A DNA stretch of 64,000 bases from an uncultured Pelagibacteraceae bacterium (GCA_902537845.1 CACBDC010000003.1:30856-94855); one strand, 5' to 3'; shown: positions 1 to 9,603, numbered from the stretch's first letter. Numbers and translations are program-made. The notes: a model not told the origin generated them from the letters alone.

Positions 1-2046
1 GACAGAATTTGTAAAATGGTCCCGTTTGACCCATCGAGACCACTTTCGCTTCAAGAGTCAATAGATCGAGAACCTAGATTTAAAGAGGAAGTAAAGAATA
101 ATATTAAAGTAAAAAAACTTTTAGAATTGTCATTAAAACTTGAAGGACTTAATCGTAATATGGCAACCCATGCCGCTGGAGTGGTAATTGCCGGTGATAA
201 ACTTGCTGAACAATTTCCTTTATATATTGATCATAGTTCAAACTTAACCTTACCTTCGACACAATACGATATGTATTCTTCAGAAAATGCTGGATTAGTA
301 AAATTTGACCTTCTTGGTTTGAAAACTTTAACTGTTATTGACAAAACAATCAAAAGATTAAGAGCACAGAAAATTAATTTAGATATAACTAAAATTAATC
401 AAAACGATGCAAAAGTTTTTTCATTACTCTCTACTGGTGAAACAACTGGACTGTTCCAACTTGAAAGTGCCGGTATGCGTGAAGCAATTAAGCAAATGAA
501 GCCCAATAAATTTGATGATATTATTGCTTTGGTTGCTTTATATAGACCTGGGCCTATGAGCAATATTCCAATTTATAACGATTGTAAAAATGGATTAAAA
601 GAACCTGATTATATTCATCCCACTTTAAAAGAAATATTAAAACCAACCTATGGAATAATCATTTATCAAGAGCAGGTTATGCAGATCGCTCAAACTTTAG
701 CAGGCTTTACAGCTAGTGAGGCAGATATTCTTAGAAGAGCTATGGGTAAAAAAAAGAAATCAGAATTGGATAAACAAAAAGAGAGATTTATAAATGGAGC
801 TATCAAAAAAGGTATAGCAAAAGATGTTGCAAATTTTGTATTTACGAAAATTGAACCCTTTGCTCAGTACGGTTTTAACAAAAGTCATGCTGCTGCTTAT
901 GCCCTAATAGCATATCAAACAGCATACTTAAAAACCTATTACAAAGAGGATTTTATTGCGGCAACAATGTCAACAGAACTTACAAATACTTCTAAATTAA
1001 GAGAATTTGTTGAAGAGCTTAAAAAATTAGATATCGAAATTATAAAACCTTCAATTAACAAATGTTTTTCAGATTTCAGAGCTATTAAGGGTAAAATTTT
1101 TTACGGTTTAGGGGCAATTAAAAATGTTGGACTGGAAGCTATATCAAACATAATTAAAGAGAGGCAAAAAAATGGATATTTTAAATCATTTCGCGATTTC
1201 ATTAATAGGGTAAATTCAAAAGATGTAAATAAATTACAATTAGAAGGTTTAGTGAAAGCAGGAGTATTTGACGAATTTGACAATGACAGAAATAAAATCT
1301 TGAGCTCTATACCAAAGATAATTCAAAAAATTAAAAATATTAACGATGACAAAGAAAATCACCAGTCTAATCTTTTTGATGATCAGGAGAATAACTTGGC
1401 TAATTTTGATTTTGTAACAACCACTCCTTGGAAACAAAAAGAGCTTTTATCGGAAGAATTTAAGGCATTAGGATTTTATCTGACTAATCATCCTTTAAAT
1501 GAATTTGAGGAAGTATTTAAACAATTAAATATATGTTCTTACAATCAATTTAAAGAAAATGATGCGGCTGAAGGAATAGTCGCTGGCACTATAATGTCGA
1601 TACAAGAAAAAAAAAGCGCGAGGGGAACTCCATACGCAATAATTAAATTTAGCGATAAAAAAACAGAGTTTGAGCTATTTCTGTTTGCTGAAGTATTAAT
1701 AGCTAACAGAGACAAACTAAAAGAGTCAGAGTCATTTGTTCTTACTCTTTATAAAGATAAAATTGCAAAAGATTCTTCTAAAAATAGGATCAATGTAAAA
1801 AAAATTTTAAGTCTAGACGATGTAATAAATAAGCCATATTCAAAAGTTACAATAGAGTTAAAAGAAAATTTTAATTTGGAAGAAATAAAAGAATTATTAT
1901 CAAATAAAGGCGAGACAAAAATAAGTTTGGTAATTAGGGAAAAAAATAAACAAGCCCATTTTTCGCTTCAAGAAAATAGAAAATTTGATCTTAATCATTT
2001 TAAGGCCTTAAAAGCGAAGAAATACGTCGAAAAAATAACAGTTTAG
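1..2046 (+). CDS. dnaE: DNA polymerase III alpha subunit, C-terminal part (5' truncated by window edge)
   Basis: Catalytic subunit of the replicative DNA polymerase III. The reading frame is open from base 1, so the gene starts before the window; 681 residues are visible of a protein usually near 1150. Visible blocks are the palm segment with VKFDLLGLKTL, whose Asp matches the third catalytic Asp of E. coli DnaE, then RPGPMSNIP, the YQEQVMQIAQ and RRAMGKKK finger motifs, and GFNKSHAAAYA. After these come a helix-hairpin-helix-like stretch (GLGAIKNVGLEAI) and an OB-fold/C-terminal region. The frame is intact. The first in-window ATG at 16 is internal, not a start. A short gap separates it from the rpsB leader. 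Confidence 0.96.
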   Translation, partial: DRICKMVPFDPSRPLSLQESIDREPRFKEEVKNNIKVKKLLELSLKLEGLNRNMATHAAGVVIAGDKLAEQFPLYIDHSSNLTLPSTQYDMYSSENAGLVKFDLLGLKTLTVIDKTIKRLRAQKINLDITKINQNDAKVFSLLSTGETTGLFQLESAGMREAIKQMKPNKFDDIIALVALYRPGPMSNIPIYNDCKNGLKEPDYIHPTLKEILKPTYGIIIYQEQVMQIAQTLAGFTASEADILRRAMGKKKKSELDKQKERFINGAIKKGIAKDVANFVFTKIEPFAQYGFNKSHAAAYALIAYQTAYLKTYYKEDFIAATMSTELTNTSKLREFVEELKKLDIEIIKPSINKCFSDFRAIKGKIFYGLGAIKNVGLEAISNIIKERQKNGYFKSFRDFINRVNSKDVNKLQLEGLVKAGVFDEFDNDRNKILSSIPKIIQKIKNINDDKENHQSNLFDDQENNLANFDFVTTTPWKQKELLSEEFKALGFYLTNHPLNEFEEVFKQLNICSYNQFKENDAAEGIVAGTIMSIQEKKSARGTPYAIIKFSDKKTEFELFLFAEVLIANRDKLKESESFVLTLYKDKIAKDSSKNRINVKKILSLDDVINKPYSKVTIELKENFNLEEIKELLSNKGETKISLVIREKNKQAHFSLQENRKFDLNHFKALKAKKYVEKITV

Positions 2047-2050
2047 ATAG

Positions 2051-2165
2051 TTGATTTTTTAAATTGATTGTATATATGTGGTGCATATTTCGCACACAGT
2101 TACAAGGGCATAGCCCTACCGGTCCAATTGTTTGGAATTACTGTGGTGGATTAACCGGAAAAAAT
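2051..2165 (+). promoter_or_regulatory. Structured rpsB 5' leader with possible promoter and pseudoknot
   Basis: This stretch is much richer in G+C than its surroundings and folds by eye. An outer helix pairs 2093-2100 with 2140-2148 (one bulged G). It encloses a hairpin at 2105-2117 (AGGGC-AUA-GCCCU) and another at 2123-2136 (UCCAA-UUGU-UUGGA). CCGGU at 2119-2123 can pair with ACCGG at 2154-2158, giving a pseudoknot just before the rpsB ATG. A possible promoter is TTGATT (2051-2056), a 16-bp spacer and TATATG (2073-2078), which would start transcription shortly before the outer helix. Ribosomal protein S2 autoregulation through rpsB leaders is established in other bacteria; that this RNA does the same is inferred. 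Confidence 0.65.
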
Positions 2166-2912
2166 ATGAACGTACCAAAAGTAGATATAAAACAATTATT
2201 AGAAGCTGGCGTACACCTAGGCCATAAAACTTTAAGGTGGAATCCAAAAATGAAAAAATACATTTTTGGTGAAAAAAATTCAATACACATTATAGATTTA
2301 ACACAGACAGTTGATTTTTTAAAAAATGCCCTACTTCAAGTTCATCAAGTAATTTCAAGTGGTGGGAAATTATTAGTTGTTTCTACAAAAAAACAGGCCT
2401 CAGAACAGGTAAGAGATTTAGCAAAAGAAACTGGGCAATATTATGTAAATTATAGATGGCTTGGAGGGATGCTCACCAATTGGAATACTATTCAAAATTC
2501 TATAAAAAGACTTAAAAAGTTAGACGATCAATTATCTAAAGAAAATTTAGGTTTTACCAAAAAAGAGATGTTAAAATTCGGCAAAGAAAAAGAAAAACTT
2601 CAAAGATCTTTAGGAGGTATTTCTGAAATGAAAAAGACACCAGATTTAATCTTTATTATTGATACTAATATAGAGTCCTTAGCTGTTGCAGAAGCAAAAA
2701 AATTAGGAATACCAATTATCGCAATTTTAGATACAAATTCGGATCCGACAGGTATAGATTTTCCAATTCCTGGCAATGATGATGCTAGAAGATCAATTAA
2801 CTTATATTGTGAGCTTTTAAAAAATACAATTAAAGATGCTGAAAAATTTATAAAAGGTTCTAATGAAAATGAAAAAGTTAAGGAAAAAACTTCTAAAGTA
2901 AAAGAAAAATAA
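2166..2912 (+). CDS. rpsB: 30S ribosomal protein S2
   Basis: Small-subunit ribosomal protein S2, 248 residues from the chosen start. The start is ATG 2166, giving [20 protein letters not shown], which matches the family N-terminus. The same frame is open back to 2064, but those codons lie inside the structured leader and their translation resembles no S2 extension. Typical blocks follow: [36 protein letters not shown], and the C-terminal [14 protein letters not shown]. The tail is Lys/Glu-rich. tsf follows after 17 bp, the usual rpsB-tsf pair. Confidence 0.96.
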   Translation: MNVPKVDIKQLLEAGVHLGHKTLRWNPKMKKYIFGEKNSIHIIDLTQTVDFLKNALLQVHQVISSGGKLLVVSTKKQASEQVRDLAKETGQYYVNYRWLGGMLTNWNTIQNSIKRLKKLDDQLSKENLGFTKKEMLKFGKEKEKLQRSLGGISEMKKTPDLIFIIDTNIESLAVAEAKKLGIPIIAILDTNSDPTGIDFPIPGNDDARRSINLYCELLKNTIKDAEKFIKGSNENEKVKEKTSKVKEK

Positions 2913-2929
2913 TTTTTTAAACTCACAAA

Positions 2930-3796
2930 ATGTCAAATAAAGATCTATTAGATAGCATCAAAAAATTGAGGGAAATGACAGGTGTTGGTTTTAAAGACTG
3001 TAAAGTTGCTCTGGATGAATCAAAAGGCGATATTGAAAAATCTATAGAGTTTTTAAGAAAAAAAGGGATAGCTAAAGCCTCAAAAAAAATGAGCAGAACT
3101 GCTTCAGAAGGTCTGGCTCTAGTTAAAGAAAAAGATGGACAGTTATCGTTAATAGAAATAAATAGCGAAACTGATTTTGTTGCAAAAAATCAGGATTTTA
3201 TAAATTTTTGTAAAGAATTATCTGAATTAAATTTTTTATCAAAAGGCGATTTAAATAAACTGAATGATACCAAAATGAGTAATGGAATTAGTGTCAAAGA
3301 TAATTTAGTAAGTTTAATTGCAAAAATAGGTGAAAAAATTACAATTAGGAGAGCAAAATTTTTCAACAATAATAACGGAACAAATTTTTCTTACGTTCAT
3401 TCAGCAATTGAAAAAGGAATAGGTAAAATAATTTCAATTGTAAAACTAGACGGTATTACTAAAGGAAAAAATGAAGATATAGGAACCAAAATTGCAATGC
3501 ACATTGCTGCTTCAAATCCTCTAGCAATAGAAAAAGAGAATATTAATAAAAATGTCGTAGAAAAAGAATTAGAAATAATTAAAGCAGAAATAACAAATTC
3601 AGGAAAACCTGCTGAAATGGCAGAAAAAATCTCTAAAGGAAAAATAGCAAAATTTTTAAATGATAATTCACTTTTAAACCAAATATGGATTATGGATCCT
3701 AAAAAAAAGGTTATTGATATACTTAAAGAGAACTCATTAGACAAACCTCTTCAAGTTCTAGACTTTGTTAGATATAAAGTAGGAGAAGGAATTTAA
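2930..3796 (+). CDS. tsf: Translation elongation factor Ts
   Basis: Guanine nucleotide exchange factor that recycles EF-Tu-GDP to EF-Tu-GTP in the cytoplasm. The 288-residue product starts with a UBA-like N-terminal domain (MSNKDLLDSIKKLREMTGVG, then FKDCKVALDESKGD) and carries the conserved INSETDFVAKN segment in the core domain. The C-terminal stretch PLQVLDFVRYKVGEGI is typical of EF-Ts. It sits directly after rpsB and 2 bp before frr. In most alphaproteobacteria pyrH lies between tsf and frr; it is absent at this place. Confidence 0.96.
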   Translation: MSNKDLLDSIKKLREMTGVGFKDCKVALDESKGDIEKSIEFLRKKGIAKASKKMSRTASEGLALVKEKDGQLSLIEINSETDFVAKNQDFINFCKELSELNFLSKGDLNKLNDTKMSNGISVKDNLVSLIAKIGEKITIRRAKFFNNNNGTNFSYVHSAIEKGIGKIISIVKLDGITKGKNEDIGTKIAMHIAASNPLAIEKENINKNVVEKELEIIKAEITNSGKPAEMAEKISKGKIAKFLNDNSLLNQIWIMDPKKKVIDILKENSLDKPLQVLDFVRYKVGEGI

Positions 3797-3798
3797 AA

Positions 3799-4359
3799 GT
3801 GAGCTCAGAGTTTAACGAAAATAATTATTCATCTAAGATGGATAAAAGCATCCAATCTTTTAAAAAAGATATTTCTACATTAAGAACAGGAAGAGCTAAC
3901 ACAAACATGCTCGATACAATAAAAGTAGATGTGTACGGCCAACTAATGCCTATTGATCAAATTGCAACAATAAGTGTTCCTGAGGCTAGGTTAATCTCAA
4001 TACAAGTATGGGATAAAGCAAATATAGTTTTAATAGAAAGTGCAATTCAGAAATCCGAACTTGGGATAAATCCTCAAATAGACGGACAAATCATTAGACT
4101 AAGAATTCCAGATTTAACAGAGGAAAGAAGAAAAGAATTAATCAAAGTCTTAAAGAATATGGGTGAAAAAAGTAAGATTGCAATTAGAAACATAAGAAGA
4201 GAAGCTAATGAGGAGCTTAAAAAAAAATTAAAAGATAAAAATATTTCAGAAGACGAGAATAAAAAATTTGAAAAAAATATACAAAAACTTACAGATAATA
4301 ATATTGAAAATATTGAAAAGATTTTAATTGATAAAGAAAAAGAGATAATTCAAATATGA
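3799..4359 (+). CDS. frr: Ribosome recycling factor
   Basis: Splits post-termination ribosomes together with EF-G. The protein has 186 residues, the normal length. A GTG start at 3799 is used; it lies 2 bp after the tsf stop and gives an N-terminus in register with the family (KMDKSIQSFKKDISTLRTGRA). Other signatures are the GQLMPIDQIATISVPEAR loop and RLRIPDLTEERRKEL. The last third is a Lys/Glu-rich helix, as expected for the three-helix bundle. Its stop overlaps the uppS start by 4 bp, suggesting translational coupling. Confidence 0.95.
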   Translation: MSSEFNENNYSSKMDKSIQSFKKDISTLRTGRANTNMLDTIKVDVYGQLMPIDQIATISVPEARLISIQVWDKANIVLIESAIQKSELGINPQIDGQIIRLRIPDLTEERRKELIKVLKNMGEKSKIAIRNIRREANEELKKKLKDKNISEDENKKFEKNIQKLTDNNIENIEKILIDKEKEIIQI

Positions 4360-5024
4360 ACCAACTCAACCATGTTGCCTTCATAATGGATGGAAATGGC
4401 AGGTGGGGAATAAAGAAAAAAAAAGGGAGAAATTTTGGGCATTTAAAAGGAGTTGAAACAGTAAAGAAAATAGTTAAATCCTCGATTAAATTAAAAATTA
4501 AAATTACTACTTTTTATGTTTTTTCATCAGAAAATTGGAAACGACCAAAAAAAGAGATCTCATTTCTATTCAAACTAATAAAGAATTATTTTTCAAAAGA
4601 AATAAATAATTTAATAAAACAAAACATAAAAATTAATATTATTGGAGATATAAAAAGACTTCCAAAAGATCTTAGGTTAATTTTAAAAAAAACAGAGTTA
4701 TTAACCAAAAAAAATAAACAAATTATAGTTAATTTAGCAATAAATTACGGCTCAAAAAATGAGATTATCGAAACGATCAAAAAAGTAAAAAAAAGAACTA
4801 ATATAAAAAATTTTGAAAAAAATCTTTACACCAAAAAGATGCCATCCCCAGATATTTTGATAAGAACAGGTGGGCATCAGAGGTTAAGTAACTTTATGCT
4901 ATGGCAATTAGCTTATGCAGAGCTTTTTTTTATTAAAAAACTATGGCCAGATTTTACCTCAAGTGATTTAATCAAAATTATTAATAAATATAAAAAAAGT
5001 AAAAGAAATTTTGGTGGAATATGA
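4356..5024 (+). CDS. uppS: Undecaprenyl diphosphate synthase (cis-prenyltransferase)
   Basis: Makes C55 undecaprenyl diphosphate, the lipid carrier for peptidoglycan and other surface polymers, from farnesyl and isopentenyl diphosphate. The catalytic Asp motif FIMDGNGRWG is at about residues 9-18, FSSENWKRP follows near residue 55, and the C-terminal LSNFMLWQLAYAELFF region is clear. At 222 residues it is shorter than E. coli UppS because both ends are trimmed. The usual RTGGE motif reads RTGGH here, so one acidic active-site-region residue is replaced. It overlaps frr and cdsA by 4 bp each. Confidence 0.94.
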   Translation: MNQLNHVAFIMDGNGRWGIKKKKGRNFGHLKGVETVKKIVKSSIKLKIKITTFYVFSSENWKRPKKEISFLFKLIKNYFSKEINNLIKQNIKINIIGDIKRLPKDLRLILKKTELLTKKNKQIIVNLAINYGSKNEIIETIKKVKKRTNIKNFEKNLYTKKMPSPDILIRTGGHQRLSNFMLWQLAYAELFFIKKLWPDFTSSDLIKIINKYKKSKRNFGGI

Positions 5025-5671
5025 TTTTATCAAATTTAAAAAAAAGACTTATTACTTCTATCTTTTTAATTATTTTACTTTTTTTTATTTTTTACTCAAA
5101 TTTCTTACTCACTTATTTTTTAATTGTCTTAGGGACATTATCTTTAGTAGAATTTTCAAATATAGTAAAAAAGATTATTAAAAATAAAGTTAAATTATTT
5201 TTTGCAAATTTTATTTTCGTAATCTATATCTTTATTTTTTGTATTATATTTTCTTATTTTTCGAATTATTTGCAACTCAAGTTATTACTCTTTCTGATTT
5301 TAATTGGGTGCATTTCGTCAGATATCGGCGGGTTTGTAATCGGAAAATTAGTTAAAGGCCCAAAGTTAACAAGAATAAGTCCAAACAAAACAATTTCAGG
5401 ATCCATCGGTTCTATTTTATTTACAATTTTGATTTATTCTAGTTTTATCTTTTATTTAACAAATAATTTGTCTTTCAAAACTTTTTTTATAGCAATTTTA
5501 ATTTCAATAGCATGTCAAGTTGGTGATTTATTTTTCTCATTATTGAAACGTAAAGCAAAAATTAAAGATACAGGAAATTTTTTACCTGGGCACGGGGGAA
5601 TTTTAGATAGACTAGATGGAATATATTTGGGAATTCCTGTTGGTTTACTTTCAACTATTATAATATATTAA
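5021..5671 (+). CDS. cdsA: Phosphatidate cytidylyltransferase (CDP-diglyceride synthase)
   Basis: Integral membrane enzyme that converts phosphatidic acid and CTP to CDP-diacylglycerol for phospholipid synthesis. Most of the 216 residues are hydrophobic, with several predicted membrane segments from residue 12 on. The C-terminal family signature is complete: SLLKRKAKIKDTGN followed by FLPGHGGILDRLDG, with the conserved Lys, Asp and HGG..DR residues. It is shorter than E. coli CdsA, mainly at the N-terminus. It overlaps uppS by 4 bp and is followed without a gap by dxr; uppS-cdsA-dxr is a common order. Confidence 0.92.
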   Translation: MILSNLKKRLITSIFLIILLFFIFYSNFLLTYFLIVLGTLSLVEFSNIVKKIIKNKVKLFFANFIFVIYIFIFCIIFSYFSNYLQLKLLLFLILIGCISSDIGGFVIGKLVKGPKLTRISPNKTISGSIGSILFTILIYSSFIFYLTNNLSFKTFFIAILISIACQVGDLFFSLLKRKAKIKDTGNFLPGHGGILDRLDGIYLGIPVGLLSTIIIY

Positions 5672-6847
5672 ATGAAAAAAAAGATTTGTATTTTAGGCTC
5701 AACTGGTTCAATAGGTTTGACCTCTCTTAAAATTTTAGAAAAAAAAATAAAATTCTTTAACATAAAAGTTTTAGTTGCTAACAAAAATTTCAAAATTATT
5801 TGTGAACAAATTAAAAAATATAAACCTAAATATTTTATCATCTCAGATAAAACTATTTATAATAAAGTTTTAAAAAAATATTCAAAACGTAAAATAAAAA
5901 TTTTAAATGATTTTAAAAATCTAAGCTCTAAAGAAAAATTTGATATAACTATATCAGCAATACCAGGAATTGCTGGATTATATCCAACTTTAAAATCAGT
6001 TAAACAAAGTAAAAAAATTTTAATTGCTAACAAAGAGTCAATTATTTGTGGATGGAACTTAATAAAAATATCTGCATCTAAAAATAAAACAAAAATAATT
6101 CCAGTCGACTCAGAACATTTTTCAATATCTAAATTGATTCAAAATGAAAAATTATCAAATATTAATAAAATATATATTACTGCTTCGGGTGGACCCTTTT
6201 TAGGTTATAAAAAAAATCAATTTAAGAAGATTTTACCAAAACATGCCCTAAAACACCCAAAATGGCAAATGGGAAAAAAAATTACAATAGACTCATCAAC
6301 CTTAATGAATAAAATATTTGAAATTATTGAAGCTCAAAAATTATTTAATATACCAAACGAAAAATTAGATATATTAATTCATCCAAATTCTTTAGTTCAT
6401 GCAATAGTGGAATATAAAAACGGATTTAAGAAGTTTTTATATCATGATACTTCAATGATTATTCCTCTTTCAAATGCAATTTTTGATGGTGATCTAAATA
6501 TAAATGAATTCTTTAAATCCAAAAAAAATAAAAATACGGTTTTGGAAAATCTAATTTTTAAACCAGTGCCAGAAGAGTTATTTCCAATTATTAAACTGAA
6601 AAAAATTGCTAATGAATATCCTTCTACCCCTATAATTATTAATGCAAGTAATGAAATATTAGTTGATCATTTTCTCCTTAAAAAGATACCATTTTTAAGT
6701 ATTTTTAAAATCATAATGAGCATTCTTAAAGATGTTAATTATAAAAAATATGCTATAAGAAATGCAAAAAATATAGAACATATCAACAAAATTGACACTT
6801 GGGCGAGAAAAACAACGATAAAAAAAATAAAGAATTTATATGGGTAA
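5672..6847 (+). CDS. dxr: 1-deoxy-D-xylulose 5-phosphate reductoisomerase
   Basis: Second enzyme of the methylerythritol phosphate isoprenoid pathway; NADPH-dependent and cytoplasmic. The 391-residue product has the nucleotide-binding GSTGSIGLTSL loop near the N-terminus, ANKESIICGW, the metal-binding VDSEHFSI, the ASGGPF loop and PKWQMGKKITIDSSTLMNK. It starts directly after the cdsA stop and overlaps bamA by 8 bp. In many proteobacteria the protease gene rseP lies between dxr and bamA; here it is missing. The downstream pathway enzyme IspDF is also encoded in this window. Confidence 0.95.
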   Translation: MKKKICILGSTGSIGLTSLKILEKKIKFFNIKVLVANKNFKIICEQIKKYKPKYFIISDKTIYNKVLKKYSKRKIKILNDFKNLSSKEKFDITISAIPGIAGLYPTLKSVKQSKKILIANKESIICGWNLIKISASKNKTKIIPVDSEHFSISKLIQNEKLSNINKIYITASGGPFLGYKKNQFKKILPKHALKHPKWQMGKKITIDSSTLMNKIFEIIEAQKLFNIPNEKLDILIHPNSLVHAIVEYKNGFKKFLYHDTSMIIPLSNAIFDGDLNINEFFKSKKNKNTVLENLIFKPVPEELFPIIKLKKIANEYPSTPIIINASNEILVDHFLLKKIPFLSIFKIIMSILKDVNYKKYAIRNAKNIEHINKIDTWARKTTIKKIKNLYG

Positions 6848-9071
6848 AATTTTAAAAATATTAATAGCTTTTTCTATATTTGCATCAAGTGTTTCAGCTG
6901 AAATTGTTAATAAGATAGAAATAAATGGCAATAAAAGAATTTCTGATGAAACAATTAAAGTTTACGGGGAAATTGAATTAAATAAAGATTTAACCGAAAG
7001 TGATTTAAATAAAATTTTAATCAATTTATATAAAACAGATTTTTTTGAAAATGTAGATGTAAAATTATCTGATAATATTCTTGTTGTGAACGTAAATGAA
7101 TATCCGGTTGTAAATCAGCTTATAATTATCGGTGAAAAAAGTAATAAATATAAAAAATTAATAAGAGAAACCTTAAAACTTAAAGAGAAAAGACCTTTTG
7201 TGAAATCTTTCTTAGCTCAAGATATCGAGATAATAAAGAAATTATATTCATCTGTTGGATACAATTCAAGTTCAGTAGAGGCTAAAGTAAAAAAAATTGA
7301 TGAAGACAGTTTAGATATATTAATAGAAATTGAAAGAGGAGATAAAAGTAAAATTTCAACTATAAATTTTATTGGGAACAAGAATATTAGATCGAATAGA
7401 TTGAGAGATATAATTGCGAGTGAAGAAGATAAGTTTTGGAAATTTCTTACAAATAATACAAATTTTAGTGAACGCTTAATAAACTTGGATCTTAGACTTC
7501 TAACTAACTATTATAAATCACTTGGATATTACGACATTAAAGTGACATCTAACTCTGCAAACTTAAATAAGTCCGGGGAAATTGATTTAGTTTATTCAAT
7601 AGATGAAGGTACTAGATATATTGTCAATAAAATTTCTACAAATGTAGATCCTGTTTTTGATAAGAAAGTTTTTTTCCGGCTTAACAAATTTTATGAAGAT
7701 TATATTGGTCAATATTATTCTCCATTTAAAACAAAAAAATTGTTAGACGAATTAGATAAAATTATTAATGATAACAATCTCCAATTCGTAGAACATAATG
7801 TCGAAGAAACAATCGTAGGTGATAAGATAAACATTACTTTCAATGTATTCGAAGGAGAAAGAATTCTTGTTGAAAGAATAAATATAACAGGAAACCAAAT
7901 TACAAATGAGGACGTGATTAGAGGAGAATTAATATTAGACGAAGGTGATCCCTTTACAAAATTAAGCTTAGATAAATCTATCGCAGAAATAAAAGCTCGT
8001 AGAATTTTTAGAGATGTAAAATATGAGGTAGCCGACGGAAGTAAAAAAAATCTTAAGGTTATTAATATTTCTGTTGAAGAACAACCAACTGGAGAAATTA
8101 GTGCTGGAGCAGGTGTGGGATCAAGCGGAGGCACATTAGCTTTTAATATTCAAGAAAACAACTGGTTGGGAGAAGGAAAAATTGTTGGATTGGATTTAGA
8201 AATAGATGAAGAGTCTTTACAAGGTACATTGAGATATACAAATCCAAACTACGATTTCCTAGGTAACTCAATAAATTATTCAGTTTCAAGTCAAAAAAAT
8301 GATAAACCTGATCAAGGTTATGAAAACTCAATAGTATCTGGAAAAATCTCTACTTCATTCGAACAATATAGAAATATTATTGCCTCATTAGGTTTAAGCG
8401 CTAGCTATGACGACTTACAAACAACAAGCAACGCTAGTTCATCCCTAAAAAAACAAAGTGGTGAATTTAGTGAGATTGCAGGGATATACGGTTTTACTTT
8501 TGACAATAGAGATAGAGCTTTTATGCCCACTAGCGGTTCAATAATCGATTTTGGTCAAACATTTCCTTTTTATGCTGATAAATCATTTATCTCTAACACC
8601 TTTTCAGCAAGCAAGTATAAAGAGCTTCCAAATGGTATCGTTAGCGCGAGTAAAATTTACTTGTCAGCTATTAATGGTTTAGGCGATGATGATGTAAGAC
8701 TAAGTAAAAGAAAAGGATTAAGTGAGAGAAGGCTTAGAGGATTTGAAAAAAATAAAATAGGCCCTGTAGATGGTTCAGATCATGTGGGAGGCAATTATGC
8801 AGCAGCAATTAATTTTGAAGCAAATTTACCAGATGTTCTACCAGAGAATACAAATACTGATTTAAGTGTTTTCTTAGATTTTGGTAATGTATGGGGTGTT
8901 GATTATGACAGTTCAATTGAAACAAGTAATAAACTTAGATCATCAACTGGTATTGCTGCAAATTGGATGTCACCAATTGGACCTTTATCTTTAGTTTTAT
9001 CAAAAGACCTATCTAAAGCAGACACCGATAAAACAAGAAGTTTTAGTTTTAATTTAGGAACAACTTTTTAA
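6840..9071 (+). CDS. bamA: Outer membrane protein assembly factor BamA
   Basis: Core of the machine that inserts beta-barrel proteins into the outer membrane. The 743-residue product has a signal peptide of about 20 residues ending in SSVSA, followed by tandem POTRA domains. Each POTRA opens with a pattern like IVNKIEINGNKRI, and similar starts are seen near residues 170, 255 and 340. The C-terminal half is a 16-strand barrel (Omp85 family) with a LRGFE motif of the inner loop, here RRLRGFEKNKIG. It ends in a terminal aromatic (FNLGTTF), as outer membrane proteins do. skp follows after 1 bp. Confidence 0.95.
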   Translation: MGKILKILIAFSIFASSVSAEIVNKIEINGNKRISDETIKVYGEIELNKDLTESDLNKILINLYKTDFFENVDVKLSDNILVVNVNEYPVVNQLIIIGEKSNKYKKLIRETLKLKEKRPFVKSFLAQDIEIIKKLYSSVGYNSSSVEAKVKKIDEDSLDILIEIERGDKSKISTINFIGNKNIRSNRLRDIIASEEDKFWKFLTNNTNFSERLINLDLRLLTNYYKSLGYYDIKVTSNSANLNKSGEIDLVYSIDEGTRYIVNKISTNVDPVFDKKVFFRLNKFYEDYIGQYYSPFKTKKLLDELDKIINDNNLQFVEHNVEETIVGDKINITFNVFEGERILVERINITGNQITNEDVIRGELILDEGDPFTKLSLDKSIAEIKARRIFRDVKYEVADGSKKNLKVINISVEEQPTGEISAGAGVGSSGGTLAFNIQENNWLGEGKIVGLDLEIDEESLQGTLRYTNPNYDFLGNSINYSVSSQKNDKPDQGYENSIVSGKISTSFEQYRNIIASLGLSASYDDLQTTSNASSSLKKQSGEFSEIAGIYGFTFDNRDRAFMPTSGSIIDFGQTFPFYADKSFISNTFSASKYKELPNGIVSASKIYLSAINGLGDDDVRLSKRKGLSERRLRGFEKNKIGPVDGSDHVGGNYAAAINFEANLPDVLPENTNTDLSVFLDFGNVWGVDYDSSIETSNKLRSSTGIAANWMSPIGPLSLVLSKDLSKADTDKTRSFSFNLGTTF

Positions 9072-9072
9072 A

Positions 9073-9597
9073 ATGAAAAATTTAAATATAATCTTAATTA
9101 TAATTTCTATTTTATTTTTTTTTACTCATAATTTAAAAGCGGAAGTTCCACACTTTTTAGATTTTAAATTAATTTTAAATCAAAGTGATGCAGGAAAAAA
9201 AGCTCAATTAGCTTTGAAATCAAAGCTAGAAAAAGGTATTAAAAGCATCAACAATAAACAAAAGAAGATCCAAGAAGAAGAGAAAAAGATAATTGAACAA
9301 AAGAAAATCATTGCTCCTGAAGAGTATAAAAAACAGGTAAGCGCATTAAGATCAAAAGTCTCTGCCCTACAAAAGGAAAGAAGTTCCCTATTAGAAGATA
9401 TTGCAAAAAAAAGAAGTAAAGCTAGAAAAGAGTTGTTAAAGAACTTAAATCCTATTGTTGAAAACTATATGAAGGAGAAAAAAATTAGGGTGGTGTTGGA
9501 TAAAAAAAATATTTTGTTAGGTGACGAAAATTTAGACATAACAAAAGACATCATGTCGTTGCTTAATAAGAAATTAAAATCGCTAAATCTTAATTAA
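9073..9597 (+). CDS. skp: Periplasmic chaperone Skp/OmpH
   Basis: Periplasmic holdase that carries unfolded outer membrane proteins to BamA. It has 174 residues with an N-terminal signal peptide ending near FTHNLKAEVP. A long charged coiled-coil region (residues about 50-125, Lys/Glu/Gln-rich) forms the tentacles, and a C-terminal VVLDKKNILLGDENLDIT strand closes the trimerisation body. Position between bamA and lpxD is the standard order and supports the assignment, since sequence conservation in this family is low. Confidence 0.88.
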   Translation: MKNLNIILIIISILFFFTHNLKAEVPHFLDFKLILNQSDAGKKAQLALKSKLEKGIKSINNKQKKIQEEEKKIIEQKKIIAPEEYKKQVSALRSKVSALQKERSSLLEDIAKKRSKARKELLKNLNPIVENYMKEKKIRVVLDKKNILLGDENLDITKDIMSLLNKKLKSLNLN

Positions 9598-9603
9598 ATT
9601 TGA

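Noticed and set aside
2078..2097. Hairpin GUGGUGC/GCACAC at the start of the rpsB leader as a stable main stem
   Set aside because: It overlaps the likely -10 box and may not be transcribed; it also excludes the outer helix at 2093-2148. Kept only as a possible alternative pairing.
2064..2165. N-terminal extension of S2
   Set aside because: These codons fall in the structured leader; the peptide has no likeness to S2, and ATG 2166 gives the expected N-terminus.
7715..8134. 139-residue minus-strand ORF inside bamA
   Set aside because: It lies fully within a well-supported bamA frame on the other strand, with no ribosome binding site and Leu/Ile/Ser-rich composition typical of shadow frames in AT-rich DNA.
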